From Antitrichia curtipendula (lineage: Eukaryota; Streptophyta; Bryopsida; Hypnales; Leucodontaceae), in the NCBI GenBank assembly GCA_951230915.1, contig OX579634.1, forward strand, positions 55,379,570-55,443,569: a stretch of 64,000 nucleotides of DNA, read 5' to 3'. The translations under genes and the position numbers were made by a program. This document shows, one piece after another, positions 1-12,000 of this stretch. Under the pieces are notes generated by a model. That model ran no database searches, was not told the DNA's origin, and saw only the letters and a list, made by a program, of their open reading frames with translations. Position 1 is the stretch's first letter. Every line of letters begins with the position of its first letter.

Positions 1-777
1 ATGCAAACGGAAGGCCACGAGTTTGAAGAGGTGAAACATGAACTAGAGTCGGTAACTCAACAAAACATCTATTTGGAGGCACAATATCAGAAAATGATGC
101 AAGTAGTGGAGCTAGATAAATGCTTGCCAAAAAACAGTTCCGACACTCGTTGGTTGACGTGGGTTCAAAAACTACAAGACAAACCATCTGTAGTAACCCG
201 AGCAATGAAGGGGCTTCTCAAATTAGCCATGAAGTCGAAGGAGCAATGCGATGCCATTTCCTCTGACCTCCTATCTATTAGAAGGATGTTTGAGGTACAT
301 CATAGGGGTTCAATTGACGTCACATATTGGGGGGACATGTCGGCAATGTTTGAGCGATTGAATGACGCGCAGAAGATTGCGTCAAAGTCCATGAATTGGA
401 CCTTGGAAGTAGATGAAGGTTGGACCCCTTACAACACGCATTCAGCGCACATCAAAGAGGCGGACAAGATAGTAGTGCATGGTGAAAGTTCAAATACGGA
501 ACTATTAGAGGGTAAATGCAGCCTTTGTCTAAATCATTTTGGTCCCGAGGGCGCCTTAATCATGGGCCAATGTCGCCACACTTACCATATCACGTGCATG
601 ATGAAATCATCCCTTGTTCGTTCGGTTTGTCCCGAGTGTCGATCTCTTTTGAGTCCTAGGTTTTACGAAATGGTTGGGCACGAGGAGAGCATGCGCCCTA
701 GCCACGAATACAATCGATGGACCCTTCCACTTGACCAAAAGCCATTTCTATTCCAAAATTACATTCATTGGAGGTGA
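1..777 (+). CDS. Coiled-coil/RING-finger TE protein, 3' part, copy A (5' end outside window)
   Basis: This frame is open from the first base, so the gene starts before the window. The first ~110 residues are heptad-like and probably coiled coil. Residues ~172-214 form a C3HC4-type RING: Cys-Ser-Leu-Cys, then Cys-Arg-His-Thr-Tyr-His, then Cys-Pro-Glu-Cys. RING proteins usually act as E3 ubiquitin ligases, but that function is inferred here. The segment is practically identical to the complement of 16937-17713, the 3' part of the longer copy at 16937-18598. The frame ends at TGA 775-777, but the same frame continues with plausible protein (N-A-Q-K-L-I-H-D-V...) into the next segment. This stop is therefore probably a nonsense change (CGA to TGA) rather than the ancestral terminus. 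Confidence 0.7.
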   Translation: MQTEGHEFEEVKHELESVTQQNIYLEAQYQKMMQVVELDKCLPKNSSDTRWLTWVQKLQDKPSVVTRAMKGLLKLAMKSKEQCDAISSDLLSIRRMFEVHHRGSIDVTYWGDMSAMFERLNDAQKIASKSMNWTLEVDEGWTPYNTHSAHIKEADKIVVHGESSNTELLEGKCSLCLNHFGPEGALIMGQCRHTYHITCMMKSSLVRSVCPECRSLLSPRFYEMVGHEESMRPSHEYNRWTLPLDQKPFLFQNYIHWR

Positions 778-1532
778 CCTCTAATTTGGAATGCGCAAAA
801 ACTCATACATGATGTTTGTGAGAACTACAATGACGAATTGGATGACTTTGACTGGATGACACGCAATAGAAAGGTGGAGTTGCGGGCTAGGGTTATTGAA
901 GACTTGGAGGCTCGAGAATTGTTTTGTCGTAGCATGGGGGGACACTGGAGCATCTCACATCAAAAGTTCTTTCGATTTCCTGAAAAGAAGTGCGGAAAGG
1001 AGAAGATGGCGTCTGCATAGAAGTGCAACCATTTCAAGAGTTCAATGAGTAGTACGGAGCATACAATCACAGCTTAATAGGGAGGGCCCTATTCTTATCA
1101 AAATTGGAAGAAGTTGCGCAAGTTCGTGCTGCTTTTAATGTAGATGGGCTATCAAGCACAGAACATGCACTCGTGGAGGTGGCAAGTGCATTTGATAAGA
1201 GGATCACCGACATTATAACGACGTGGAGGACTTTTCTAGATGGCACAAGGCAAGCGATCTCGTTGACCCCTCGAGATGATGACAAAGCGGTAAATGCTAT
1301 GATAGAAAAGATTTATTCGGCTTTGAGAGCGTTAAAGGTAGAAGAAGTAGATTTGTCTCCCACAAGGAAAAATAAACGAAAGATGGAAGACGAAGATGAC
1401 TACTCTCTAGAAACCAAACGACAATTCATCGCTATAGATATGGAAGTTCGATCAGGAGGGGGCACAACCTCCGGGTCGGGTGGTCCTCAAACTCGTAGAG
1501 CAAGTCGAAGACTTAAGGAACAAGAGGGTTAG
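778..1532 (+). pseudogene. C-terminal tail of the RING gene, copy A, frameshifted
   Basis: After TGA 775-777 the same frame reads on through 838-1020 (rich in D/W/R). A one-base loss near 992 relative to the copy at 20.1 kb then shifts the frame. TAG at 1050-1052 stands where the third copy has CAG (20354-20356), so it is a Gln-to-stop change. The segment 1104-1532 keeps a good frame of ~140 residues with a basic, acidic and Gly/Ser/Arg-rich end. Copies at 16182-16876 (minus) and 20140-20836 (plus) show the same domain. The domain is not recognised. Confidence 0.6.
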
Positions 1533-1817
1533 AGGGTGCCTCTCATATTTCCGCAAACGGTAGCGATGATACAAAATAGTGTTTGTATTAGGGGGTTAAC
1601 CAATGAAATTTGTTTTGTACTTATTTGAATCTCATGAGGATTCAATATTAGTAATGCACAACACTCATGGTACGTCATGAGTTGCTTTTAATTGATGTAT
1701 AAATATTTATGCAATACAAATATGTTTAGATTTGTTTTTTCATAATGGTAAATTTTGCCTTCTTTATTTATCAAATATGTTTTTTTTGTGTACCTATTGC
1801 AGAAGATCATACCTACA
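1533..1817. other. 3' flank of RING gene copy A, AT-rich
   Basis: This is AT-rich sequence matching the complement of about 15,905-16,181 and the plus strand at 20,837-21,117. It stops matching at about 1817, where the CGTCCG-rich block begins, so this is the junction between the RING-tail copy and the end of the kinase element. No coding sequence is seen. Confidence 0.6.
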
Positions 1818-2140
1818 TGGTTGAAAGGACGTCCGGATGTCCGCCCGGACGTCGGGCGGACGTGGACACTGACCCCCGGACGTCTTTTGACATCCCTGGA
1901 CGAGCCGTCTGCGCGGTCAAGCCGTCGGATCGGTCGGATCGTCCGCGCGGTTGGGAGGCTCGCGGACGGGCCCTCGGGCGGACAAGGCGTCTGGCTCGCG
2001 GACGCGATCGCGCGGACGGATCTTGCGGACGGGACGTCCGCGCGATCCCGTCCGCATGATCTGCCCGTCCGATTCTGGGCCGTCCGATTCGCACGTACGC
2101 GTCCGCATTGCCTGGTCCGCCTTGGGACGCCATAAATAGC
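1818..2140. repeat. CGTCCG/CGGACG-rich subterminal block, outer end of K1
   Basis: The block is GC-rich, with dozens of overlapping GTCCG/CGGAC words on both strands and no convincing gene; the several overlapping frames here are compositional. The outer edge reads CATGGTTGAAAGGACGTCC, resembling the CAGGGTTGAC ends at 20,139 and 60,223. Dense short subterminal repeats of this kind are typical of binding regions in plant DNA transposons. The right-arm counterpart is 59,860-60,223. Confidence 0.6.
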
Positions 2141-2413
2141 GTAGGGGACGGCTCATTCCTCACAATCGTTTTCCTTGCAGAGTGGGTGATCCAGTGCCTC
2201 TCAGTGGCTCTGCGCGCCCTTTTCGTTTTGGTGCGTGAATGATTGTGCTTGGATATTGAATTGCATCAATTTATTTTGGTGATTAGTTGGTTTTGAAGGC
2301 CTTGTTAACAACTTCACCTCGTTTCATTGGCAAGTGTCAAACATTTTGTTCAGTTGTTCTAATGATTCATGTGAACTTTGTCATCAAATCATTTCATTTT
2401 AATCAAGGTTATC

Positions 2414-3511
2414 ATGCCTCGCAATAGTAGTTCAAGGTCCAGTAACAAAGGCAAATCCCAGGACATGAATTGAGGAGATTGGGCAAATCCAATGTGTGTA
2501 GCTCAACCTGGATGGGAAGAAGAGCCCAAGAAGGTTTGGGACAGCACAATGTGCAAAAAGTACGTCAAAATGACGCACCTCTCCAAAATGTGGTCACAAA
2601 AAAGAGCAGACAAGCAAGGTCGACGCTAGGAAGGACAAATTTCCACGTGCGAGAGCCAACACTTTGTGCATCGATACGAGGAAGTAACGCGGTGCGCTGA
2701 GCTGCCTGATTCCAAACCAAATGTTATGAATTATTCCAACATGGCCATGGTTTGAGTAGAGATTATACTCCACAAAGATGTAGACTGGCGCACAATTTAC
2801 GGGAAAAATGTTGACAATATGAAGCGCACTGACGCTGTTATTTATACGAGTTGGACTCAACCGAGCGATTGTATGTGAATGTGGTCCAATCGAGGGCAGT
2901 TTGGATTTCCGCTGGTTGTATTGCCGGATGCTAAGGATGAATGGACGGATGACGATGATGTAGAAGACAATCCAGCACCCGTAACATTTACAGTGGGACA
3001 TGAGCGTCAAGAAGCTCGGGAAGACATCGAGTTCAATCAACAAATGCAAGAAGCTATACGTAGAAGCATGGAGGATCGGGGTCAACAACACGGGCATGAC
3101 AGGTCCTACCAACATGATCGTACTGCATCTGGTTCGCAAGATGGTCAAAGGGTCTTACACTACGCTAACGACCCCCGAGGTACTTATTACAACCCAGAAA
3201 GAAGCCATGGAACCACACATGATTTTGGATCTAGCCAAGGAGGCTCCTTATTCTATTCCGGATCTACTACGGGTGGTTCATATGAGCGCCACATAGGCTC
3301 TCGTCATGTCGAACCAAGGCAAGGAAGGTCTCAGCACCGTGATGTAGTTCCTCCTCCAACTTTTGGAGGTCCTTACTATGGAAGTCCCAATCAAGGAGCT
3401 ACGCCAAGCGACTATGGATGCACTTGGGGCGGAGGACCATATCTTGGCACTTATGGATCCGGTTCCACACCACCAAAACATAGAGATGACATCCATTCAG
3501 ATTCCGAGTAA
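2414..3511 (+). pseudogene. K1 second gene (family shared with 18588-19616), broken by four stops
   Basis: From ATG 2414 one frame runs 366 codons to TAA 3509-3511, interrupted by TGA 2471, TAG 2627, TGA 2753 and TGA 2876. The N-terminal part matches the gene at 18588-19616 on the minus strand: C-K-K-Y-V-K-M, H-F-V-H-R and a V-E-(I/L)-I-L-...-D-W core recur in order. The C-terminal ~210 residues after 2879 are low-complexity, Gly/Ser/Tyr/His-rich and probably disordered. It is convergent with the kinase gene at 5069-6553. The right-arm copy is 58500-59597 (minus). No known domain is recognised. Confidence 0.55.
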
Positions 3512-3519
3512 AGTAGGTA

Positions 3520-5060
3520 GAGCTATTTTAGTCGTTGTCTCACAATCGAGTGGGCCTTGGAATCTTTTGCCATTGGATTATGGAGTGTGGCAATCATAGT
3601 ACAAAAATATTGGCATCTTGGCGAATAGCATTTACGTACTAAAATACTTTGATGTAAATATATTGTATTAAAATGTATTTGGAGGTTGGTACTTGGTATC
3701 ATCATAGCGGTATCGTTCAAGTATCAACTGTATTGCTTTTCAATATAAAAAATATTTGCGCATGACCAAATTCTATTATCATTATCCCCTAATCGTTTTT
3801 GACTATGTTTTCACCAAAAACATTCCAAAACTGCCATTTCTAATACTAGTGTCAAATTTTAGAAATAAAACATTCTTGGACACATGTAACCAGAGGATCT
3901 TGTAGTAAACTTATTTAAGAAGATGTGGAAAAAATTTCAGAATTTTCCACCATGTGGATTGCAAGATAATAGTGTTTGAATTGACAAAAATCCTTTTTTT
4001 GTCCCAGCAAAAAAATGGGCAGCTGCCCTTCACAAGGTCACATTTGTATGAAAAAATGTCCAAGATGGTGGTTACTCTTTGGATTTATTTTTGAAGGCAA
4101 ATTGGCTACATGCTTGAAAATTTTCAGATCATTATTTTGAAATTGTACAACATATAGGAAAAAAATAGTAAGTAGGAAGAGGTAGAGAATGATTCAAAAC
4201 ACTAAATTGTGAAGAATTTATTTATGGAATTGAAAAATGCCAATCCAACGGTTGTAATGTTGTAATAAACAATCTACACCCAATGTTTTTGTTTTTTTTC
4301 AAAAATATTGAAAATTGAGTTAAATAAAAGACTTCAAAGTTTATTTTAGAGTTGAAATTCCATAACTACCCTTAAACTAAGAATCCTCATACCTTTTGAC
4401 TCATAGATCTAGATGGAATGATTATAAGCTTCCCATGTACATATAAATCTAAAGAACCAATTTCAATTTTTATTTTCTTAAAAAGTGATTTTTGAAGAAG
4501 TTTTTTCGCTGCTCGTGCTGCCCGCCAAGGACTGAAAACAACATATCATGCAATAACTTTTTAACCATGTAGTCAAAATTTATGAAAATTGTTAGGCCAT
4601 AAAGCTACTCTTCGGGCACGTGTTGTATGAAAATCTCAAAGAAAAAAAATATAAATTCCATTTGTAGTGAATTGCCCAAAATCGCTATGTTGCCAAAAAA
4701 ACCACTTTGGTCTGTTAGGGGTTATATGTGTTCAACATTGATTATACAATTTTGAACCCAACCATACCAAGCTAACATCCATCAACAATAATTGTTGCAT
4801 TGCACTTCTCATCCAAAGATTTCAAGCAAAACATATGATGAATGCATAAATAGATGGTAGACATTGGACATTGGAAGTTTCAAAACACACAAACATTTCA
4901 AAACTTTATATGAATTATAAGGGTGCACATATATTGGCATACATTGATGGTGCATATATATACTAGATAGTTTGCAAACAATCATGCAAATTTATGTATT
5001 CGCCTCTATATTTATCTAATACTTCTATAGTTCTATTACTTCTATGTCGTTCACTAACAC
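3520..5060. other. AT-rich non-coding spacer between the convergent K1 genes
   Basis: About 1.5 kb of AT-rich DNA with homopolymer runs and no credible frame. Its first ~0.9 kb (to ~4,420) matches the complement of 57,584-58,490 and the rest matches 28,880-29,411. In the right arm the spacer was opened at that point by the 28-kb insertion. Confidence 0.6.
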
Positions 5061-5068
5061 CATAGACA

Positions 5069-6553
5069 CTAATATGAGTGGCGGAAGTGTTCATCCGGAA
5101 TAGGCCAGTTGTAATTATTGGTAAATCGATGGATGATTTTGGACAAGCTACCGAGAGAATCAATCACCGAATCACATAGGCGCTCCAAGTAAAGGTGAAA
5201 AATCCTTGCCAAATCCTCATGGCTAAATCTTGTATGTCCTTCATTTTCCCGATGTAAGCTCACATAGTCTGCCGACATGCAACCATTGTTGATGGCTTGA
5301 GCTATTCGACCAACCGCATATTCCTCCGATTTACATGATAAATCCGGTATCATTGACACATCCGCATCTCTTCTATGCAAGTATGCAATAGAAGGGTCCA
5401 CCCACCACCTCTTTTTCAAGGTCTCAGTCCGCTCACTCTGAGAGGTGAACGTGTACAAGGACTTCATTGGTTCATTACATAAAGTAGTCATGCCCCAATC
5501 GCAAACTCCAATGTAAACACGTGATTCATCATTGGAAAAGTGAAACATAATGTTGTCCACTGAAAGATCATTGTGCAAATGTCCAGCGCTATGCACTGCA
5601 TTCATGAGGTGCACCAATGCCCATGCAAGCTCCGTGCGCTTCTTCCTCCAATGACCAAGAAAAAAAGCTTTGGTCACCTCTTCCGGGGTCGGTTGAGAAT
5701 AAGCCAACCGAATGCCAATGTTATCGGGATATTCCTTATCCAATTTTAACATTTGCTTCAATGTTCCGCCCTTCCACCAATACGAGTACCCTTTGTTTTG
5801 CGTTGCATGAACAGCAAAAAACCGGATAACTCCATCATGTAGAATTATCACTGCCATTGATTCGTTTTGGTGTTCCAACCTTGCGAGCGGAGGTCGTAAG
5901 CGTTGTTGATGAGATACTTTCGCTGCGAACTCCCAAAATGTGGGTATCTCACGACATCCTTCAATTTGGACCCTCCGAATTGTTGCGTATCCATCCCTCA
6001 GGATTTGATCATCTTGTGGAATCACCCTTACTATTTCCGGAAGCGCTAAAAGATGTCGTCGCCCACGTTGCAACTCCACAAGTCCCTCATCACTATTCCA
6101 CCAACCCATTGAACCTCGCCTATTTCGATTCTTTGCAAAAAGGGCGCACTGGCGAACAAACAAGTCTGCCCTCAAAATGACCTGTTCAAAAGCGCCATCA
6201 CCTACGCGGTGTTGCTTCCCGTACTTCTCTAAGATCACCTTTGCATTCCACAATGCATCATGGACCTTGTTCTTCAAAAATTGTTGAAAGCCCTTCTTCT
6301 CCATTTCATGAATCCAGTAGGGTACGTTTAAAGCATCTGTGAACTTCTGTGCCATATCTCCCTTGAATTAAGCTGGGCACTCTTCTTCATACCTTGCATA
6401 TTTGGTATACAACGACGCAGTGGTTTCCGACTCATAAAATTTGACAATGCACTCAATGAGAAATGCTTTGCAAGCGAGAGAAGGAGCGTCCATACTCGAC
6501 TCACTGTCCGACTTCACTCGTTTGTCCTTCGCAGCCTTCTTTGATCTCGGCAT
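5069..6553 (-). pseudogene. TE-borne protein-kinase-like gene, K1
   Basis: The frame starts at ATG 6553 and spans 495 codons to TAG 5069-5071. It is broken only by TAA 6370-6368, where the right copy reads Asp-Lys. Visible kinase motifs include a hinge-like Y-W-W-K-G-G-T-L, a catalytic loop H-N-D-L-S-V-D-N-I-M (Arg of HRD replaced by Asn) and C-D-W-G-M in place of DFG. The N-terminus is Lys-rich. The substrate is unknown; catalysis is plausible but unproven. The gene lies convergent to 2414-3511 and next to a CGTCCG block, the same layout as K2 and K3. It is an atypical member of the protein-kinase-like superfamily. Confidence 0.7.
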
Positions 6554-6739
6554 CGTGATGAAATCACGTTTAGAAGTGCACTTGCAATTTGTAATCCACA
6601 AGGCAATATACGATTTGCCAAATGATCATACACGAAATGTAGAAAAAAAAAGCAACAAGTATCCCCTAGAAATCACACTCTTATCTTCCCTTAGAAAGGA
6701 GCCAATGGAGGATAAACCACCAAGCTCTCCGCTCTCTCG

Positions 6740-7165
6740 TGCATGACACAAGGGGGAAGATAAAAGTGAAGAGCGAACGGGCCATCCGGCTCTTTTATGC
6801 ATGGCAGAAGCCACCCGTCCGATACATCGGACGGCCCCGGTGAATCGGACCGTCGCCGACCGCTCTGGGCCGTCCGACTCTAAAAACGAAGGCGGACGCC
6901 TCGCTCGTCCGCCTGATCGGGCGGACGAGACGACGCGGACGGACAGTCGTCCGCATCGTAAGGACTGTCCGATCAGGCGGACGCCGCCTGTCCGACTCAT
7001 CGGACGGCCCCGATGTATCGGACGGCTGCCGTTCGCCCAGGGCCGTCCGACCTGGGCAATCCGCCTGATCGGACAGCCCCTCTCAAGTGGAGATCAAACT
7101 GAGAGATTTTTCGAGGTCGTCCGACCAGGCGGACGGCTGCATCATCTGACTCCTAAAACAACCTC
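6740..7165. repeat. CGTCCG-rich subterminal block, inner end of K1
   Basis: Alternating CGGACGG and CCGTCCGA words, many in the context TGATCGGACGG. It lies immediately upstream of the kinase start. The right-arm counterpart at 26,530-27,070 is longer and clearly diverged, unlike the neighbouring AT-rich DNA. Confidence 0.6.
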
Positions 7166-9043
7166 GACCAGCAAATAATGACAAGGATGGGAAAGACAAA
7201 AATCTCATCGACATTCACTTCCTTACTTAAAGAACTTGAATCATTAAATAGAACTCCAGCATTTTTTTAATGCAATGATCTTCAATTTTATACACTAAGT
7301 CCTACATCCTAAACCCTATACCCTAAACCCTATACCCTAAAACCTAAGTCCTAAATTGTATACTCTAAAGTCACAAATGTAAGAAATCATAACTAATTTA
7401 AAATATGAAAACAAATGCAAATTAAGTTCCTCAAGAAATATATGGACCATCTTCCATTAAGAACTTAACTTGAGGATTCTTGATTGGGTTTAGGTGTTTC
7501 TTGATTTTATAGCACGCACAAGTTCGCAAATAAAGCTTTGAAGTCAATTTTTTAATTTCTTATGTGAATATATTTTGTTAAACAAATTCAACAATAGACA
7601 TTTTATGTAACTTTATCAACACCATTGTCCCACATTAGTTGAATGAATTTATACCTCAAAGAATTCACCAATGTGCAATTGTGCATGGAATTTAAAAATT
7701 AAATGTTTACTTCTCTAGCTTTTCTAAATTGGGATGTTTGGTCATTCAACCCTTTGAGGAATATTCACGTACGTCTTTCACCTTGTGCATTTTAGCCAAA
7801 ATTTAGGCAATTGAGTTATGAATAAATGATTAAATTTGAAATGTTTAACCCCTACTTTTTAGGCACCTTAGCACCTTGCTTAACTACATTTTTTTGCGAT
7901 GAACCTTTTTAACTAAAAAAGGCTATTCCAGTGATGGTGAATGTCTCATTTTATATGATAAACAATTGAGTTGAGAATCTAAAAAAAAGATATTTAAAAA
8001 GAAACACTTAGTTTTCACTCATTAAAAAATTGTTAGGTAGAAGTAGATTCAAGATCGAAGGAAAAATTAAATCATTAATAGCTCTAAGATAGTAAGATAG
8101 AATTGAAATATACTAATTTCCACTCTGAGATTATTCTAGCAAGGAATCTAGACCTCATGAATTTTTTTATTTTATTTTAACTCTTAGAATTCAATTCAAA
8201 AATGAATACTTCAAGTTATTTATTCTAAAAGATACCAAAAAAACTCAGAAATTTACAAAAAATATTGAGGCCATAGGAGCCTGTCTAAAAATCTTACATC
8301 CATTTTGTCCCCCGATGGGACAATGGGACTTTAGAGAATTAGAGGTTAAACTCAAAAGAGCTATACATTCATTTTTTAAAATTTGTGAAGTAGAAATTGA
8401 TGCACTATTAAATGAAAAATAATACGCTAATAACTTTTGGAAGAATTGAAGAATTGTTAATCCCAATGAAAAAAATATTCTAATAGACAATTAATATTCT
8501 TTGATATCAATTTTGAATAAAGAATTTTGAATTCTAGAGACATAAGACAACTCTATATGCTTTTTCTAACTTCATGATCCGCACTCCGTAAGACCGCAAG
8601 TCTGCAACATATAAGTTATATAACTCCAAATGATTTTTGACAACATTATTTGACATTGAATGGGGCAATTTCTTATAAGTAGGTAATTAGGTATCAATCT
8701 ATACTATCATGACCAAAATGATTTTTTAATATTACATCAAAATATTATCACACATCCATTTTCAAAATACGCTTCTAATTTGGACAACATTTATATGAAT
8801 GACATGAACCCTAAATCCTAAATTCTAAATCCTATATTAGAACTTCGCATACAAATATCTTAGAAGATCGTGACTTTGATGCAATAGTATTATATAAGTA
8901 CATAGCAATTGTTTTTAGTTTCATGACATTAAGTTGGATTTGGCTTACTTCGACAAATTTCTTCATAAAAACAATTATTTTAAAATTGAGATGTCTTACA
9001 ATATATAGTAATATATGATTAAAATCCAAATAAATTTTTGAAT
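7166..9043. other. AT-rich non-coding DNA between K1 and H
   Basis: About 1.9 kb of AT-rich sequence with no credible gene. It matches the complement of roughly 24,825-26,500 nearly base for base. The exception is a ~200-bp stretch around 7257-7465, present here and absent from the right arm, which contains the telomere-like repeats. Confidence 0.6.
7290..7375. repeat. Degenerate telomere-like CCCTAAA/CCTAAA tract
   Basis: Six or so variants of CCCTAAACCCTATA/CCTAAAT in tandem, resembling the plant telomere unit CCCTAAA. It is interstitial and imperfect, and it falls in a segment missing from the right arm. Confidence 0.6.
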
Positions 9044-9048
9044 ATAAT
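9044..9048. repeat. Target-site duplication ATAAT (left)
   Basis: ATAAT here and at 12471-12475 directly flanks the 3.4-kb element. The matching empty site in the right arm (about 24,820-24,835) lacks the insert, apart from a 2-bp difference. Confidence 0.75.
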
Positions 9049-12000
9049 TGTCGCACGCGTAGTTAGCGCCTAAGTATCTTTAACACAAAAATGTGGTAAG
9101 ATGACACGAGTTATCGTCCCAGGGAATTCTAGTATGTTGCTACAAGTTTTGGGTATCCGGATCACTTCCAAAAACACCCCAAGCAATCCGTACACTCTAT
9201 TGCTATCTTCCGGAAACTAGTATTTTCCGGATTCCATTCCGGATCCGCCCTATTCCGGATTCCGGTTCCAACTCTCTCAAGTAACTGGTTTTAGATACCC
9301 CTGTTTCACCCTCAGGGGGTCCACTATTGATCTTTTCGAGGGGCAGGGACTCGCCACTCCTGGTTCACACTCTCTATCCGTAACAAACAAAACAAACACC
9401 CAAGAATTATACGGTAATAGCAAGGGGAGAATCCGTACCCTCACAATCTTCCAGATGACGTATCCGGAAAGTAGGTCACACAAGGCCCGGTTAAATCCAC
9501 CTTATTACAACGACAGATCCAGACTTTCCGGATTGTAGTGCTGACTTCTTAACTCTTGAGTGCTCCGGAGGTTAGCAGACCTTCCGATGGCTGGGATAAT
9601 TCCTCAGGCGGTTGCTTATCTCCGCACGGAATCCTCCCTGGACTTCCGGACTCGCACCTTCACCCGTAACAAGCTTCCACCGGATCACCGTTCCAGCAAT
9701 TTAAAGGCACCATGCACAGCTCCTCATTCACACATCTAAAGCTCTTCCGTCACAGCATATGTATCCGTCAACCCAAGAATCCGGACTCCCTCTCACACAC
9801 TCTCATTCACAAACCAGCGTACGACTCAATCATCAACGCGATACGCAAAGAGATGATCAAATTGATCTCCGGTAAGCTTCGATTAAATGACAAGAAAGGG
9901 AATGACAGGCCAACAAGCCGGCCTGCCCTTAAAAGCAAACAAAAAGCGGCCAAAAGGCCCACACAAAACCCGGCCAACGGCCAACTAAAAATCCGGCTAA
10001 CGGTCCTAATAACCGTTCCGGCAAAACCGGAAAGCCGTTTGACAGCCTAAAAGTCCGGAACTAGGGGCCCACAGTCCGGGTTACCCGTTTCCGGAAATAA
10101 CTAATAAGTCAAAATCCTAACTAAAAAGACACCCATCCGCACTAGTCATTTGCGGGGCTTCTTTGTCGATGGTCCGGCCCTAAGATTTGCTGGAGTGGAC
10201 TTCCGGGCAGTTACCTTTGCTGGAGTCCTCTTCGTTGCCGACCGAGTCCGGATCTGAGGCGGATCAGAATCCGTCCCATCCGATTGGGAGTGAGACTCCG
10301 CAGATTCCTCTTCCGTCTCATCAATCTCCAACGGCTCCTCGATCCTCGTGTGTCGCTGCCGTGTCGTCTTTGTCTCCGTCAAATTAATGACGGTGTTGCC
10401 CGGATTCGCTGGTGGTGGAGTGTTCTGCATATGCATAAACCTGTCCAAATCGGTCCGGGCAGGATTCCGGACACTTGCTGCTGCTATGGCCTCAGCTTCC
10501 GTCTCCGTCAATTGGAGAGGCGGAAACAGGTTTACCGCCGCCTGTCTTCCGGCTGTCCCCTCTTGGACGGTGGTCTGCGTGCTTGCTTCCTTCGGTGTTT
10601 TAACCTCCGGATAATTGACCACGTGAGTCGGGATTTCCGGATTCCTCTTTCCCGTTGAAGTTCCGGCTCCATGAGTTTCTTGGAACTCTCCTCCCGGAAG
10701 ATTAGCGAACATTGCTTGGTCAAGCAGGTTCGGGTCGAGGCTTCCAATCAGCTGTCGCATCTCCTTCAGCACTCCCTCCATCCGGGCCTTGAAATCCGTC
10801 AGGATGAGTACGACCTTTGTTCCAGTAATGTGGCCTTGGGCCACCATCTGTGAGTTCCAGAGTTGGGCCCTCGAGATGGTGCTGGCCGGAAGGTCGATCA
10901 GTTCTCCCAGCTTCCGTACTAGAGCCATCGCTTCCGTGGACTTCCGGTTCGCGATGTGCATCTCCCGTTCCGACCACTGGTGTTGGCTCCGGAACTGATC
11001 CCGTTCCTCCTGAAGACTCCGGATTTGATCGTACAGAACCTTGACGTCTTCCGGATTCGGTCTTCGTGCGATGGCGGCCAAGATCTCTCTCTCGTCCTTC
11101 ACTCCTAACGAATGGCAAACGTCTTGGAGTACTGCTGCCATCCGGTCGTTCACCGTCCTCGTCGTTCGCAGCCAATGTATGGCGTTCTTGACTGGATCCA
11201 ACTCCTCGTGTGGGTTTTCCGGCTGGACGGAACCTTCCGCCACTTGTTTCCCTCGCGCTGTCCGGTCGGTGGACTTCCGCCTACTGGTTCCGGCCTTCTC
11301 CGGAGTAGTCTGTATTTCCTCCGGAACGTCCTCCTCCTCAGATTCCGGCTCCTCCGGCTGCGGTTCCGGTCTCAGCCCGTACTTGAGGAGATTTTCCCCT
11401 TTCTTGTACATAAGCTGCTCCGGCTCGCTCAGGGTTTCCATCCGGTGGTACAAGTGGAACAAGTACGGGCTAATGTAACTGGTCTTCCGTCCTGAAATCC
11501 CATTCGCTAATTTATCCACAATCGTGTGAATAAGTCCGCCCCAATTTACGGGTCTTGGGGGCGGGTTAACCCTGTTTCCTAAAGCCCCCAAAATGGTGTT
11601 GGCCACCGTGGTGGTCACCCGGCTAGGCTTTTCCGGATACAGGATGGGGATCAAGAACTCTAAGAGTTGCTGATCCCGAGCATACACGCAATCCGTCGCT
11701 GCAAACCCCTCTTTTGGGTCGGCGGAGTTCCGGAATCTTTCCGCCGCAAACTTCTCCGTCCGGCCAGCCCATCCATGCCCCCGGTTTAGTGCAAAGTACG
11801 TTCCGGCCCAGAGCTCTTGTGTCCACGCTCTCGGGCGGCCCCTCACCGTCAACTCATACTGATTGGGAACTCCGTAAAGGAGTTCCTCAATCATTCCTTC
11901 ACTCTTCAAGTCCCATGGGCGGTGTAAGAATCCGACACAGCCCATAGTTTCTAAATCCTCCTGCAACTCTCTATGGCGATCCGTATCGAACGGAATCGCC

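Noticed and set aside
1745..2163. Several overlapping Arg/Pro-rich frames of 60-126 codons on both strands
   Set aside because: They come from the CGTCCG repeat composition; there is no homology between arms at protein level and the same effect appears in every CGTCCG block.
4963..5163. Short frame antisense to the kinase end and its mirror at 28674-28874
   Set aside because: Overlaps the kinase 3' end in another frame; its conservation is explained by the duplication.
10187..11947. Plus-strand and alternative minus-strand frames overlapping the gag-like gene
   Set aside because: They are antisense or shifted shadows of the intact 635-codon gene.
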